Assembly: GCA_947172415.1 (NCBI GenBank)
Contig: OX359189.1
Span: 7,578,501 to 7,642,500, forward strand
Source: Chondrosia reniformis
Taxonomy: Eukaryota; Porifera; Demospongiae; Chondrillida; Chondrillidae
Direction of reading: 5' to 3'
DNA: 64,000 bases
Shown piece by piece: positions 10,301-23,500 of this stretch. The position numbers and the translations under genes are program-made. The notes below the pieces were generated by a model. The model had not been told where the DNA came from and made no database searches. It saw only the letters and a list, made by a program, of their open reading frames with translations. Within the stretch, counting starts at the first letter, position 1, and each line of letters begins with the position of its first letter.

Positions 10301-13300
10301 CAAAATACCCATGTTCCTGGCAGACACTTTCACGCTAAAAATAAATGAATAAATGCAATTGTTAAAAAAGTTATAAGGAATGGATTGAATAAGTTAGAAG
10401 GGTACCATGATTAAAATATTATAATACATTTCTCTATAAGAATTAACGTACAAATAATGAAAACTAACTCGTAACTGTTTTCAGGAATCAGGTTTTCAAT
10501 GGTGTACATTATGTAAGAGTTTCCCTCATGATCGACTTCTGCCACATTTGTGAAACTGGTCTCACCAGCACTCACACGCCTCAATTCTACTCTATACTTG
10601 GAGAGTGGACTGCCACCAGTATCTGAACTTGGTAGCCACCTTAAAGACACTTCTTCGGGGTTGATGGAGACAGCTTGGAGATCACGAGGAGAAGAGGGAG
10701 CTGGGGAGATAATGGATAATAAGTTAATGGTGAAGTGGACTTCTGCAATTTTTCATACAAAATTACAATTACTCACGATCTATAGCAGTTCTCTCAATAA
10801 CATCTGCAGAATATTCTCCCTTTCCAGCTCTGTTAAATGCCACAAGTCTGACAAAGTATCTTGTTCCCTTGTTCAGATTAGTCAGATCAAAACTCCTATC
10901 ATCTACATCAATGACTACCTCAGTGGGACCACCTCCCTCTCTTCCCCACTCCAGTGTCCACGACGCTATGGCTGCCCTGTGAGGATCATTAGGAGGAGCC
11001 TGTGAGGAGAAGAGTGTGAGAGGTATTGCATATCAACCTTGGTAATATAAAGGTGCACGACTGGTGACATGTTATACTTTGAAAGGTAACAACTGTAACA
11101 TTTCATATTACGGTGGGTCTGGGTTCTCTCAACCTAATTTTTCATTATAGTAAATATACATACGTACATACGTATAGTATACACATAATAATGGAATCGA
11201 ATTGTTAATTTCATAAAAATGAATTTCACTCATTTCAACTTATAAATACAAACCATGAATCAGTTGTGACACCTTTTGAGGTGAGTCAAAGCAACTCATC
11301 AATGGAATGGTTCTGGTAAAGCTGCAATAAAGTAATCACAAATTGTGTTTGATATTCTGCACACTTTACAAACCTGCCAAGTAACTTTGAGAGCAGTTGA
11401 ACTAATCACCATCAGTTGCAGGTTAGCAGGTCTAGCAGGTGCTGTATACGGACAAACAACATCACATTAGTATGTATGTATGTATAGTAATACATAACTA
11501 TTTATATTATAAATGTACTGACACATTTGTACATATTGTATGAACTATACATAAATATACAAGCATGAATAATCAATTTGCATGTTAGATGCTAAAAAAT
11601 ATTATCAATAAAGTGGAGTTGTTGCAAATTACTTATATAAAAGTATGTACATGCATATGAATGGTAAATACTGATGAAGGCCTCAGGGTGAAAATGTTCA
11701 ATTTCTGTTATTACTCATGTGTTGCTGACATTCAGCCATTTTAATTGTCATAGCTACATAAGTACAGTAGGTAGGCAGTCAACCCACAGATTTGGACCAC
11801 CATTAGGTGAAGCCACACAAAGTTAGGATGATAAAACCATTACCTAGCAACCCATTCAGTTAAGAAGCCTACTGATTGACTTTTAACATCTGTCCTTTAA
11901 GAGCCATAGGCTACTAAATGTGTACATCACAATATTAGTATTCTTGTGGCGAGTGATGTCATAACACAAACTAGGAAATGTTACATCATAACTAGCCTAT
12001 ACCTTAGATAAGTTGGTACATATATGTACTTAATACAAATCTATGTACACTCAATCCTCCCTTATCCGGGCACCTTGGGACCAGGCACTGTCAGGAACTC
12101 AGAAAATGCACTGCTTTATGTACAAATCGAGTAAGCTACGCTTGCTGTGCGAGGAAAATGAATTTCGAAACCAACTTCACACTTCGAGGCCGAACTTGTA
12201 ATCACATTCTCAGCAACTAACAAGATTGGTAAATATGTTTGCCTTCAAAAAACGAGAACGATTGGGACATATGCGCAAGCACTATTTAGTTAACTTGCTG
12301 ACTCAGCAACCGCTTATATTTTTACTGATTTTTATTTATGTACATATGTACATATACAGTTTATATACCCTTTATGTTTGTATTGTAATAATGGGTCATT
12401 TTCATACCTATTTTCATTTCCCTTGGAGGTAGGTATCATCAGAGTTTTGCTGTATACATGTATGTACGTATATACTTACATATTGTGTACACTTACTCAG
12501 TGAATCTGTAAGAGTTGTTATCATGACTGGTTGACCTGTACCAATGGAGTTGACTGCGTGCACATAGATGTTGTACATGGTGTTTGGCTCAAGGGTCTCA
12601 ATTTCGTAGCTTGTAACTAAACCAGCACTAGTGTTCTCCCTATCTCCCACCATATCCTTCCTCTGATAGGACACTATGGTGTCGGTGAGGGGGGAGTGGC
12701 CATTAAAGGTGGGCTGTACCCAAGAGATGTCTATGCTTCTCTCCTCTGTGTCATCAACAGTTAGTCCAGTTGGAGGATCAGGCGGAACTGAACAGACAGA
12801 CAAGTACAGTATGTATTACTATGTCACATTGCTTTGAATATGCTGTATTTGACTAGATTAGCCTGTCCACTTGTGTCTCTGGTGGGAGAGTGCAATGAGC
12901 TAATGGGATGGATCAAAGTCCATTTAATGGGAACCAGAGTCTCCCCTTAGCCCTCAAAAGTACATATGTACGTACGTACATAGGTTGAATAAAAGACAGA
13001 TATTTTAATCTATCATATCTCCTACAAAAGATTGAATTTCACTAAAATATTGTTCACATATGTACATATTCTCTAAGGGGCTACATCTTTTATATTTAAC
13101 GGAAAGAACCTTATCATGGTGGCACAACATTCTCTGCGATTTCTACTGGTAACATTCACATATACATCTGCTAATCACATCCTATGTACACTTTAAAGGG
13201 CATGAATTAGACACTGATAACATACACCTAACCGCAGCAGACCCCACTGGACCAATATCAAAACTAGTTTATTTGATAGATGTTTCATTTTCATTGTTTA

Positions 13301-16300
13301 ATCAGGCAGTGCGAGTCATTATATTAATATGAGAGTGATATACCGCGCTACAGCTGTATAATCACCTTTGCTATGTGGTGTGCTGTGTACAAGTGGACAT
13401 ACAGTACATGTATAAATGTAAACTGTAATTGTAGCAGTACGTACAATCACACATTTACGTACGTAGTATTATACGTACATAGTATTATATGTACGTAGTA
13501 ATATACGTACGTATACGCCATGAGTAGGCTAAAGTTGATCCAGTACATATTTGTACATAACAGATGTGTCACACATCTTCAGTAAAAACTATGTACGTAT
13601 ACTATAAATATGTAGGCTATCACTTCCATTTGAAGTACGTATACGTATATGTATATAGGCACATTCGTGTACATTGACCCAGTCTCCAAAGGAACCCCGT
13701 ACATATGTGCATACATAGGAGGAACAAATCTTGTTGTCACTGAACAAGATATGTACCTACCTATGTAAAGGGGATGATTTCTGTAATCTTGGAAAAGGGC
13801 GGAATTCATTGAATCTTCCTTTTGAAAAAATGAAGTCTTCATGTACGTAACTCTTTTAACAACATCACAGTCAAGATTGTCAACTGCCTACTGGTTGAAG
13901 CGCCACCGTCTTTTTGAGGTTCGCCACTTTCCTCATACAATGTTTCATTTTTGATTACATCATTGTTGAAGGAAGATTTGATTGAATTACCGCATATTAC
14001 AGTGCACTATATGCGTAGTAATAATAATGCCTCAAAACCGGATTGTTGAAACATAATTTGGTATATGAAACAGAAATTCCCTTTTTTGAAATGTAAAATC
14101 CTTTGTTTTGAAACAGTGAATCATCCCTTATAAAGATACATTCACTCACCTTGAACAATTAGGTTTGCTGTATCAGAGGACGATCCTAAGAGGTTGGTCA
14201 CTTCACACTTGTAGTCTCCTTGATGAGAGGGACTCAAGTTGGTGATGATCAGTAGAGATTCACTGTTACCAGCTCGTATGGTATATCCACCACTCCCACT
14301 CATAATTGTAGTGTCATTAATGCTCCACACAATACTTGGTGTTGGAACTGAGTCAAAGGAACAGGTGATGGTGTGGTCAGTTTGATGAGGTACTCGTGAG
14401 GGAGTGGAGATGGTATTGCTGGGAGCATCTACAGGAAGAGCAAAAATGGTAGAGATCATAGTACGTATGTATGTACGTAGCTTAGCTAGAGTATGACTAT
14501 AAGGTTAAGAAGGAATTTAAAATATGAGATCTGGTTCCAACAGCAGTTTTTTAAGAAATTCTTGCAAACTGGTTTAGATTACTGCATACATACATATGTA
14601 CGTACATACACACGTACATACAAACAACCCACCCTTGAAATAAACAATCACTTTAAAATTTATCTATTAGAACTGCAATACATCAATATACGTACATAGG
14701 TATTTCATAATTAGCACTGCCACACACTGTAGACTGCTTTCAATGGTCCACAAATCAGTCTTAAGGATGGACTGAAAGCACAAGGTCTTTGATCACAATT
14801 GTCACAGCAGGAATGAGACAATTTTGTTATTGTGTAAAGATTACTGACTTCCCGCTCGTATGACATATGTACGTACATATAATTATACACATGCCCAGTG
14901 GAGAAGAAGAAAGACAAGAAAGTCTCTAGGACCTGTATCTTTATCCAAAGCTCTCTCCAGGTTTAGTTCCCTGTAGGCTTTTTTAAAGAGTATGCACCTT
15001 GAACTTGTAAAGAACTCTATACATACTATAACTACTGGTCACACAAGTCAAACTTCAAACATATTCAGCATTACATCATCAGGTCAGCATATTTCTCATA
15101 TTTCATTCAAAGTCCATTGGAACAAAGAATTTAGTGATGACATCACATGGAACAATCTAGAGGTTCTGTCCAATATCATGTCAGTCCATCTTAACAAGCC
15201 TAAGATCTACCTATGTACGTATGTACGTAACTATAGTAGTCTTGGAGTCTTGAATTATTATTAGAGAAAGACAATTATAGTAGTACTCACAATAATAAAG
15301 TATGCTATTCACCAATTTATCTCCATCTACGTACGTACGTACTAAGGATATCGAATAACCTCGTTATCGTGGAGTGGGAGCTACGTAGGAGACTACCACA
15401 GCAATAATGGGGCAGGAAGTAATTAATGAAAAATTAACCTCTGAGCCAATTGATAACCTAATATGGTAATAACACCCTCAGCCATGGCTAGGCATTACTT
15501 CCGGAAAATTTATAGAGCATTGGATGAGATGCAGTTTCCTAACAACTTTCCTCCTTTTTCCACTGGGACAGACAGTCACTTTTCATTACAAATTATATGT
15601 GAAAAGATTAAAACTACTTTAAGGTCTAATCGTTCATAATTAAGCTAAAAGGGCAACTGTTTCTGGGAACTCCATCCTTCATCAGTGACCCTAGAATCTG
15701 GCCTTTCTCATGTATGTCAGAGTGATCCAGGTACATTTAAATCTGTTTCCTTGGCAACATGATCCAGGTACTGTATTTAAATCTGTTTCCTTGGCAACAT
15801 GATTCTTACTCACCTACCTACCTACCTATGTTCATATCTATATATAGTTATCACTAGCTTGAGATCACTAAATACTCCATTCTTCTTTATCTCAGTGTTA
15901 TGATTTATACTGTGTGGGAATCCGATTGACAAAAATTATATTCTATGTGAAGATTTACCATATCAGTTGGTGTCACCATTTTCAGTATGACACAGTCAGT
16001 AGTATACATCTCTACCAGTCCTACAATTACAATTACATTGCTGCTCACTTGGAAGACCTACCTACCTGAACTTCCTAATATGACAGATGGGACTAAAGCT
16101 TTTGCAAATATAGCAGTTTCTCAAAAGAAGTGATAATCTATTTATCAGGGATGTATTGGCATTCTTTAGGTGTAATATCACATCCTCCTTGATAAACAAC
16201 AGGCAAAGAACCTAACCTATCTTTGACATATTTACTAGTCTGCAGGGTATGGCTGCTGACATGATAAATGTGATAAATTTAAAAAAAGACAGACAGTATA

Positions 16301-18665
16301 AGATTAAAATAAATTATCAAAATCTTTAAATATTCACTTCCAGATCAATTACTATGGTGAAATTCTCTATGGAGGTTAAATCAAATCTTGGCAATGTAAA
16401 GGCAGATGAATACATATAAGGTCTATTCAACACATGTACTTTACAATTATGTACGTATGTATGAATAGAAAACAATCACATTGATGTATTTCATGGAAAA
16501 CAAGATCAGGACTACTTTCAATATATTAAAACTTCATTCTAATTTCAAGTGTGTAGTTGTGAATACCAACCCTATGTAAATACATACGTACATACGTATA
16601 GGCTGGAAGTAGGGAAAGAAACTTTTAAAAAGTTCTTTTGAAAAAGTCTTGTTATACAAGAACTACTGATACTAATTTCCTGACAAATTCTCTCTCAATA
16701 GGCAACTTTACAAAAACTTTGAATTCACACTATTGTTCACCAGTGGGAATACAAAGATTCCAACAGGACTGTAGACATGAATGGACTAATACCACAGGAA
16801 GTACATGGCTTCTGATTGTAGCTACCCTACAACCTAATATCTTGTAATTGCTACATTTGGCTGCCTTAGACTTTAATGGCTTTCATTTACATACATTAGA
16901 ATACTGAAAATAACGAATTGACTTTTAACATCAATCGACTGCCAATGCCTCAAACACAGAATATAACTGTTAATACTACTGGAATATGGTGCTTATGTAT
17001 TGTGTGAATACCAGAGGAGTATTACTGTGGTAATTATAGTATATACATGGCAGAACTCATGTAATTACTTGTGGTTTGCTTATCTCTTCAATTACCCTTT
17101 AATCAGGCTCACATAAGGTCACATTCCAATAAGGCATGGAAAGACTCCAAAATATGCCAGATTCTCATGATCAAATAGTCTATACATAAACATTGTATCG
17201 CCATTAGTCATAAAGGTGATGGGACCAATAACATACAGCTATATCCATTGCAATCTCGACTTTGTGATGCATCAAAACAAATTTTAACAAATAATCACAC
17301 ATTGTGTAAAATAACTATACATTACAACTCATTTAACAAGTGTAAATACTAGTAAACTTGAACATTTACGTAGCTGTACTAATTAATTCAACTTAAACCC
17401 GGCACACTTGAACATTTAGCTGTACTAATTAATTCAACTTAAACCCTGTATGCAAACCACTAACATACACCTGCCCCTAAGGTGTTATAGCTAAACTAAC
17501 CCACAAGTAACCACAAAATGTACACCTGCTGTTAAGGAGGTTGCAAAATACAGCTCTTTGATAGGATAGTCTAAGCAATGGCATTTGATTTGTTTATTTG
17601 AATTCCATTCAACCATTCATCAGTCACAACAAATGGGTCAACATAACACAAGCATGCAGGCTATATGACTCACATTGAACTATCACTGTAGAGTTGATGG
17701 ACAGTGACCCAATAACATTGGTTACTATACAAGTGTACACTCCAGCACTGCTCCTTGTAATGTCTGGTACACTCAGTGTACTAGTATCACTCAACACTTC
17801 TCCACCATACATCCACTGGTAGGTGACAGCTGGTTGGGATGTTGACTGACATGTCAACATGAGCTCCTCAGTCTCGTTAACAGTATGCTCACCTGACACT
17901 GTTGGTGGATTGAGGTCTGCAGAGGAGAATGAGAAATATTTGGAACATTCATGTGAATACCAGCATTTAACAAATGCTCAAATTAAAATCAAGAGCATGT
18001 GAAGAAGGTATTATTAGGCAATAATTAAGTTCCTGTATCAGTCTAGAATGGACATTCTTCTCTACATTTCAAACTTACTAGCTTCAGAAAGTACAAAATC
18101 TGGTGTAAAAGGACCTCCAGGGGCAGAGCAGGCGAACGTCTGCCCAAAATGTTCCTGTGCCACGTCAATGCGTATAGTTCCATTGCTGAAAGCAGTTACG
18201 CCGTTTGTAGTGACTCCAGGAGACAGCGGATTTGTTTCTCTGGTCCACTCTATCACATACGAAGGATCTACCAGTATCAAGGTACACTGGTAGCACACGG
18301 ACGATCCAACCATAACAGCCGTACTACTGCTAGTCGGTTGCTGGCAATCTTGTTGACATGATCCTAAGAAGGATGAAAAGATTTGTCCGTTAACATGGTC
18401 AAAACGAATGGAAGTAGGCATTTGTTCAAAGTTTGTCATAGAGGGAAAATTTGCCATTTCAATGTTTTCAAGAAAACCGCTGTTACCAGTGCAGCAGTGC
18501 GGCGCCCCTATTTCAAGTCAGCCTCTAAAGTTATTTCCTATAAACCGTACATATAATTTATCCGTCCGAATGCCCACGTATAACAGTTGTATAAACACGC
18601 ACACAACAATTCTTACCTCGCTGAAATACAAGGAATATTAGAAATACATAAACGAAGCACTGCAT
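7384..18665 (-). CDS. Ig/FN3 transmembrane receptor A (about 15 exons)
   Basis: Single-pass cell-surface receptor, about 957 aa. Exons (minus): 18665-18617 signal peptide (MQCFVYVFLIFLVFQR); 18363-18079 Ig1; 17916-17674 Ig2; 14428-14150 Ig3; 12787-12497 FN3-1; 11441-11374 and 10999-10777 FN3-2; 10700-10469 and 10334-10252 FN3-3; 9900-9434 FN3-4 and first half of Ig4; 9347-9233 rest of Ig4; 9068-8907 membrane helix (LLIIIVCCGAGGGLILLVCI); 8550-8538 a 13-nt microexon; 8142-8010 and 7614-7384 cytoplasmic tail. All splice sites are GT-AG and phases close. Ig cysteines and the YxC motif (GVYTCIV, GDYKCEV) are visible. The ~120-residue tail carries STRYPTV (fits the ITSM consensus TxYxxV), a TPPPPV proline run, several other tyrosines, and ends EDTV, a possible class III PDZ ligand. 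The ectodomain is nearly identical to receptor C; the tail is unrelated. Ligand unknown. The microexon is the least certain part. Confidence 0.8.
7735..7912. repeat. Foldback family 1 copy, reverse orientation
   Basis: GCCAAGGACTTACAAAAGATC at one end, AATTCCCAGAAACAGCTGTC in the middle and TCCCTATAGGCC at the other end match the family at 3855-4045 in opposite orientation. It lies in the last intron of receptor A. Confidence 0.7.
8196..8430. repeat. TACG/TACA simple repeats in receptor A intron
   Basis: CCTACGTACGTACGTACAT at 8216-8234, TACGTACGTACATACATACATACGTACATC at 8303-8333 and GTACGTATGTATGTATGTA at 8405-8422. Tetranucleotide tracts of this type recur through nearly every intron and spacer of the window. 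Confidence 0.7.
13435..13520. repeat. Tandem GTACGTAGTATTATA repeat
   Basis: Four imperfect units of about 20 bp (ACGTACGTAGTATTATACGT, ACATAGTATTATATGTACGT and similar) in the intron between Ig3 and FN3-1 of receptor A, directly beside other TACGTA tracts. Confidence 0.6.
14887..14990. repeat. Foldback family 1 fragment
   Basis: CCCAGTGGAGAAGAAGAAAG ... AAAGCTCTCTCCAGGTTTAGTTCCCTGTAGGC. Same end sequence as the copies at 7735 and 44326. It lies in the enlarged intron between Ig2 and Ig3 of receptor A, which is about 3.2 kb here but only 431 bp in receptor C. Confidence 0.6.
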
Positions 18666-18867
18666 TTCGTCTCCAACGTCGTTTATTCACTGTGAAACAG
18701 AAATAAATTGTTTCTCTTTCGAATTTCTATATGACAACACTAGACTGGGGAAGTGCCAAATATTCAGAACCACGCTACAAAAGGAATGCAGCTCAACGTG
18801 GCGATTTGCGTTACGATGGCTTGTTATCACTGAATGGGCGTGTTCGTTACAAGTGGGATGATACAAG
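18666..18867. promoter_or_regulatory. Divergent promoter region, receptor A / SGK3-like kinase
   Basis: Only 202 bp separate the two start codons, so core promoters and 5' UTRs of both genes must share it. It contains CAACGTGGCGATTTGCG and CACTGAATGGGCGTGTTCG, more GC-rich than the flanks. No TATA box is convincing. Co-regulation is inference from spacing only. Confidence 0.5.
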
Positions 18868-20367
18868 ATGGCTGCCCCGAAAGAGACTCCCGTTCGACCC
18901 GGACCGTCTACATCCATCTCCATAGCAGATTCGGTGACAAAAATGGAGGCGAAACGATACACGGCCTACAAAATAGTGGTAATTACCAAGGAGCGATCCT
19001 GGATTGTGTTTAGACGCTACACAGAGTTCTACAATTTGGCAAAGGAGATTAAAAAACAATCTGGCGAGTTACCGGCGAAACTCCCAGGAAAAAGGATTAT
19101 TGGTAACAATTTCGATCCTCACTTTATCAAAGAACGGAAAGAAAAGCTAAATGAATTTATTCAACATTTATTTCAGGATCAGAATATGCTGAAGATGCAA
19201 TGCGTTCGAGAGTTTCTGTCCATGGATGATCTACGAGCAGTGCAAGTCTATGATTTTGATCCGGTGGACGATATCGGCGGAGGCGATACCTTAACTGATA
19301 CGGACAAGGACAAAGTCAATCTCGGACCTTCCGAAAGAATGACAGCTAAAATTAGTGACTTTGAGTTGCTAAAGGTGGTCGGAAAGGGAAGCTTCGGAAA
19401 GGTGTATCTCGCCAAGCATAAGGAAACGCAAAAGTATTATGCAATCAAAGTGTTACAGAAGAAAGCAGTAATGAAGAGAAATGAAGTCAAACACATCATG
19501 TCTGAACGCAGTGTTCTTCTTCGCAATGTGTCCCATCCATTTCTTGTTGGGCTGCACTATTCCTTTCAGACTGCAACTAAATTATATTTTGTCCTAGATT
19601 ACGTGAATGGAGGAGAAATCTTTTACCATCTGCAGAGAGAACGTACATTTGATGAGCACAGGGCTGGTTTCTATGCCGCAGAAATTGTGCTAGCTTTGAG
19701 CTATCTTCACTCGAATAATATTGTTTACAGAGATTTGAAACCTGAAAATTGTCTTCTGGATTCTGAGGGTCATATTGTCCTAACAGATTTTGGTCTTTGC
19801 AAGGAAGACCTCAAGCCTGGTGAAACAACTGGGACCTTTTGTGGCACACCAGAATATCTGGCTCCAGAGGTATTACGCAAGCAGCAATATGGCCGCCCTG
19901 TTGATTGGTGGTGTTTGGGTGCTGTAGTCTATGAGATGCTGTATGGCTTGCCTCCCTATTACAGTAGAAATGTTGCAGAAATGTATGATGGAATACTAAC
20001 AAAGCCACTCTTGCTGAGACCTACAATCTCATCCCAAGCTAGGGATTTGTTGGGCAAGCTATTGATAAAGGACCCCAGCCTCCGATTGGGGTCTGGGACA
20101 AACGATGGCAAGGAAGTGATGGCCCACAAATTTTTCCATCGAATGAACTGGCAGGACCTGGTTGATAAGAAAATTGAACCGCCCTTTAAACCTGGTGTAC
20201 GAAATGAATTAGACTTTAGGCACCTGGACCCTGATTTTGTGAAGCTCCCTGTAGTCGATACACCTTCACCCAAGGCTGCCATTCAAGTCAGTGTGGCTGA
20301 CGATGTCTTTCAAGGATTTTCATTTCGAGTTGAAGATGAAATTGATGGCGACCTTCCAGATCTTTAA
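18868..20367 (+). CDS. SGK3: PX-domain SGK3-like serine/threonine kinase (intronless)
   Basis: 499-aa AGC kinase, almost the length of vertebrate SGK3 (~496 aa). Residues ~20-125 form a PX domain binding phosphoinositides: FRRYTEFYNL, LPAKLPGKRIIGNNFDPHFI, KERKEKLNEFIQHLF. The kinase domain starts at F165: GKGSFG loop, catalytic YRDLKPENCLL, DFGLCKE at D307, activation loop TTGTFCGTPEYLAPE with the PDK1-target threonine, and the C-terminal hydrophobic motif FQGFSF (residues 481-486; S485 is the expected TORC2-type site). All catalytic residues are intact, so an active endosome-recruited kinase downstream of PI3K is expected. The ATG has a good context (AAGATGG). No introns, unlike Cbl, GK and the receptors around it; either retroposition or intron loss. 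Head-to-head with receptor A, 215 bp upstream of Cbl. Confidence 0.95.
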   Translation: MAAPKETPVRPGPSTSISIADSVTKMEAKRYTAYKIVVITKERSWIVFRRYTEFYNLAKEIKKQSGELPAKLPGKRIIGNNFDPHFIKERKEKLNEFIQHLFQDQNMLKMQCVREFLSMDDLRAVQVYDFDPVDDIGGGDTLTDTDKDKVNLGPSERMTAKISDFELLKVVGKGSFGKVYLAKHKETQKYYAIKVLQKKAVMKRNEVKHIMSERSVLLRNVSHPFLVGLHYSFQTATKLYFVLDYVNGGEIFYHLQRERTFDEHRAGFYAAEIVLALSYLHSNNIVYRDLKPENCLLDSEGHIVLTDFGLCKEDLKPGETTGTFCGTPEYLAPEVLRKQQYGRPVDWWCLGAVVYEMLYGLPPYYSRNVAEMYDGILTKPLLLRPTISSQARDLLGKLLIKDPSLRLGSGTNDGKEVMAHKFFHRMNWQDLVDKKIEPPFKPGVRNELDFRHLDPDFVKLPVVDTPSPKAAIQVSVADDVFQGFSFRVEDEIDGDLPDL

Positions 20368-20582
20368 ACTTCCGCTTGCTTGTTTTTGTAAAGTTTATTC
20401 ACTGAATCTCTTTTTCCTTTTTTTGTTGTAATTATTACAGTATGTAGTTAGAAATTTAAAGCCTAAGGCGTAAAATTAATGTTCACGGATCCTTATTATT
20501 AAGCGCCCGTACGGAGTTTTACCGAAAGCCGTTTATTTAAACCACATTTGTCTTTCAGAATACGTCTTCGTTTCTGAAGGCT

Positions 20583-23500
20583 ATGGCCCAATCGGTGGCC
20601 CAGGCGGTCCAATCGACTGCCAGTAGCTTTTTCAAAAAGTTTAGCGTTCCACATAGGACTACAGTAGACAGGAAGACGGGAGATAGGGCATGGAAATTGA
20701 TGGAAAAAGTCATCGGCCAGTGTACGAACAAAAAGCTAAACTTGAAGAACAGCCCACCTTTCATTCTGGATATACTTCCAGATACGTACCAGCAGTTGAG
20801 GCAGATTTTACTCAACTACGAGACTACGATGTCTATCCTGGCTGAGAACGAGTACTTCAGATTGTTTATTGAGAATCTAATGGAGAAATGTAAAGAAACA
20901 TTGAAGCTCTTCAAGGAAGCAAGAGAGAGGATTTACGACGAATCTTCTCCATACAGACGGAGTTTGACCAAGTATAGTCTCGTCTTCAGTCACATGCTCG
21001 CGGAACTGAAAGCTCTCTTCCCAAGCGGTCGGTTCCAGGACCATTATAGGATAACTAAAGGCGATGCAGCCGATTTTTGGAAGTCCAAATTCGGAAATAG
21101 GTAAGACTTTCTTCTTCTTTACTTTACAATTTGTGAATTACCTTTGTACGTACATGTGAGAATTTTCACAACTAAATAAGCAAATAATTAGTGTCATTTT
21201 GCGGGTACGAAATGGACTATTGTTTTATTGAGATGGTTTAGTAGAACAGGATATAGTTAGTACATACATGAGGATCATATTGGTATGTTACTTCAAGATG
21301 ACATCATGCTATGAATCCTGTGTTGTTACAGCCCTTCCCAAACACGGTGAAATCCTAACAAGGAGAATGTGGGTTTTCCAAGTGCTGTTCCAAATAAAGA
21401 GTTAGGCTTACCCATGGACATTTGTTGAATGTGAATATGTGTGTATAGTATGAGGGTGTCGAAGCAGTTTAGGGGGTTCCCAAAAGTGTGTGTGTGGGGG
21501 GGGGGGCATGCCCCCCTGCCCTCCCTCTGTGTAGCCCTGATGTGTGCATGTTGAATGTATGTATATGTGTAGTACGTGTATGTATGGTGAATGTGTAGTA
21601 CATATATACGTACGTATCAGTACTTTGTATCATCCCTTTATATTCGAAGGCTAATACTTTACTGGTTTTAGAGAGAATACCTATTTTTATCATCTAAGTC
21701 TTTATTCAAGAAGTTTTACTTTAGTATTTAAATTTAAGTTTACAAAGCTGAAATAATTATTTTCTACTGAAATACCAAATTGTTGGAATAATAAATAATT
21801 TTTAATTCTTGCATCCCTAATAATTAATTTCAACCCTCCCTTGTATAGAAACTGCAACCTAAAATGCCTTACAATGTGAATTTCCCTGTATGGCTTCGAC
21901 CTTAAGGTTATACATGAAGTGCTAAAGTCTTTTTCGAACATCAAATCTTTACATAATACATTAGTGACTATTTGATTAAGGGAACATACAATATTATATG
22001 TGTGATTAACCCACGTATAATTCTCCGCATGTACAACTCATTTCTGTGAACACTACTTTCTACTTGTACTCTTGTCAATGATTTGTAGAGAAACACCTAC
22101 ATATGTACATCTTCCTTAATGTGAGTGAAGTCAGAAAATGATTCACCACCAGTTTGTTGTGATCCCCCTGAAATGAGCGTAACCATACATATGCCATCAC
22201 TCTATGGAGGGTGAGCCATTAAGAGGTTTGTTACGAGGTCTTAGAGTGAGACAGTTTTGAAAGGGAGGTCTGTTTCTTCAAGAAACAAACTACATCTTTA
22301 GACTCTAAGATGAACCATCTCAAAAATACTCTACACTTGTTAGTACACCTTTTCACAGGGTTTCTGAACCTAGAGTCCTACATCTTGGTTTTTATGACTA
22401 ATTTCATTAATTAGCTGCATCCTGTGGATCACTGAATCATACAGTTTCACACTTCTTCAAAGTAGCTGCTCTGCCACAGATGTGATTATATTATGAGCAG
22501 CTTAACATAATAATGGTAATTTTTTATGCTTGAGTACTGCATGTATGTTGACACTTGTGTTTTCAGTAAAGTTGGTATAGAAACCAAAAGAGATAAGATA
22601 TCTTTGATTCAGTTCATCTACTGACTTTGGTTTTGTTGTTATTTAATACTTGGTGAATTAGTCTTCAAGGACAAATGTTTCCACTTTATCCAATAAGGAC
22701 TGTCTATAACTTCACTTCTGACAGTACCAAGGTATTCACTTTTCAGTATTTACCTCCAGAAAATTTGTATGTATTTCACACCATAATATTTTGAAAATAA
22801 ATTTTGTTTAAAAGATTTCAGTACACAGCAAGTACTAATGTATGTTTTGTATGCATGTGAAACATTTATGCTATTTTTGAAAATTTGGCCTCTAAACAAA
22901 TTTAAGCGCTTTTTAATTTATGTGTTTTTGTCTATCAAGATTAAGAAAAGTATCCACTCAAAAGAAAGCTTTCGAATCTCATGACATCACAATTCAGGAC
23001 TAATAATAATATTGCATAGTAAATGGAAGTGACGATTTCGACTTACTCAAAAATGGCCACTTCAATGTTACTGCCGGTACCGATTCTTCTACGGATGCAT
23101 TCACTGTTATAGTACACTTTGTATCAATGCTTTAAAGAAGGAATTTATTGTAACGTGCTTGAAGTTGGTATGGTTGAGTTTTATGTGGTACTAACATAGT
23201 GTAATAGAAATTTTTGCACCCAAGCATTGCCTCACATAATTCACATAAATAAAACTCACGCATACAATTGTTGCTTTACAATATGATGTAATACAAAAGG
23301 TCTTCCATGTAATATCTTGCAAATGCAATCTTCAGACATTCAAATAGTCCTGATAAACCATTCTATTAGACATACGTGTTTAATATACTGTATACTAATT
23401 AAATTTACTATTTTTTTTGAATATTTACTATTTAGTATATACTTCAGTGTCTGTCACTTCTTTTTGATGTTTTTATACCAGTAATCCACTGTAAGAAAAT

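Noticed and set aside
18731..18925. 64-codon plus-strand frame overlapping the SGK3 start
   Set aside because: Out of frame with the kinase and in the 5' region shared with receptor A; no domain. Shadow frame.
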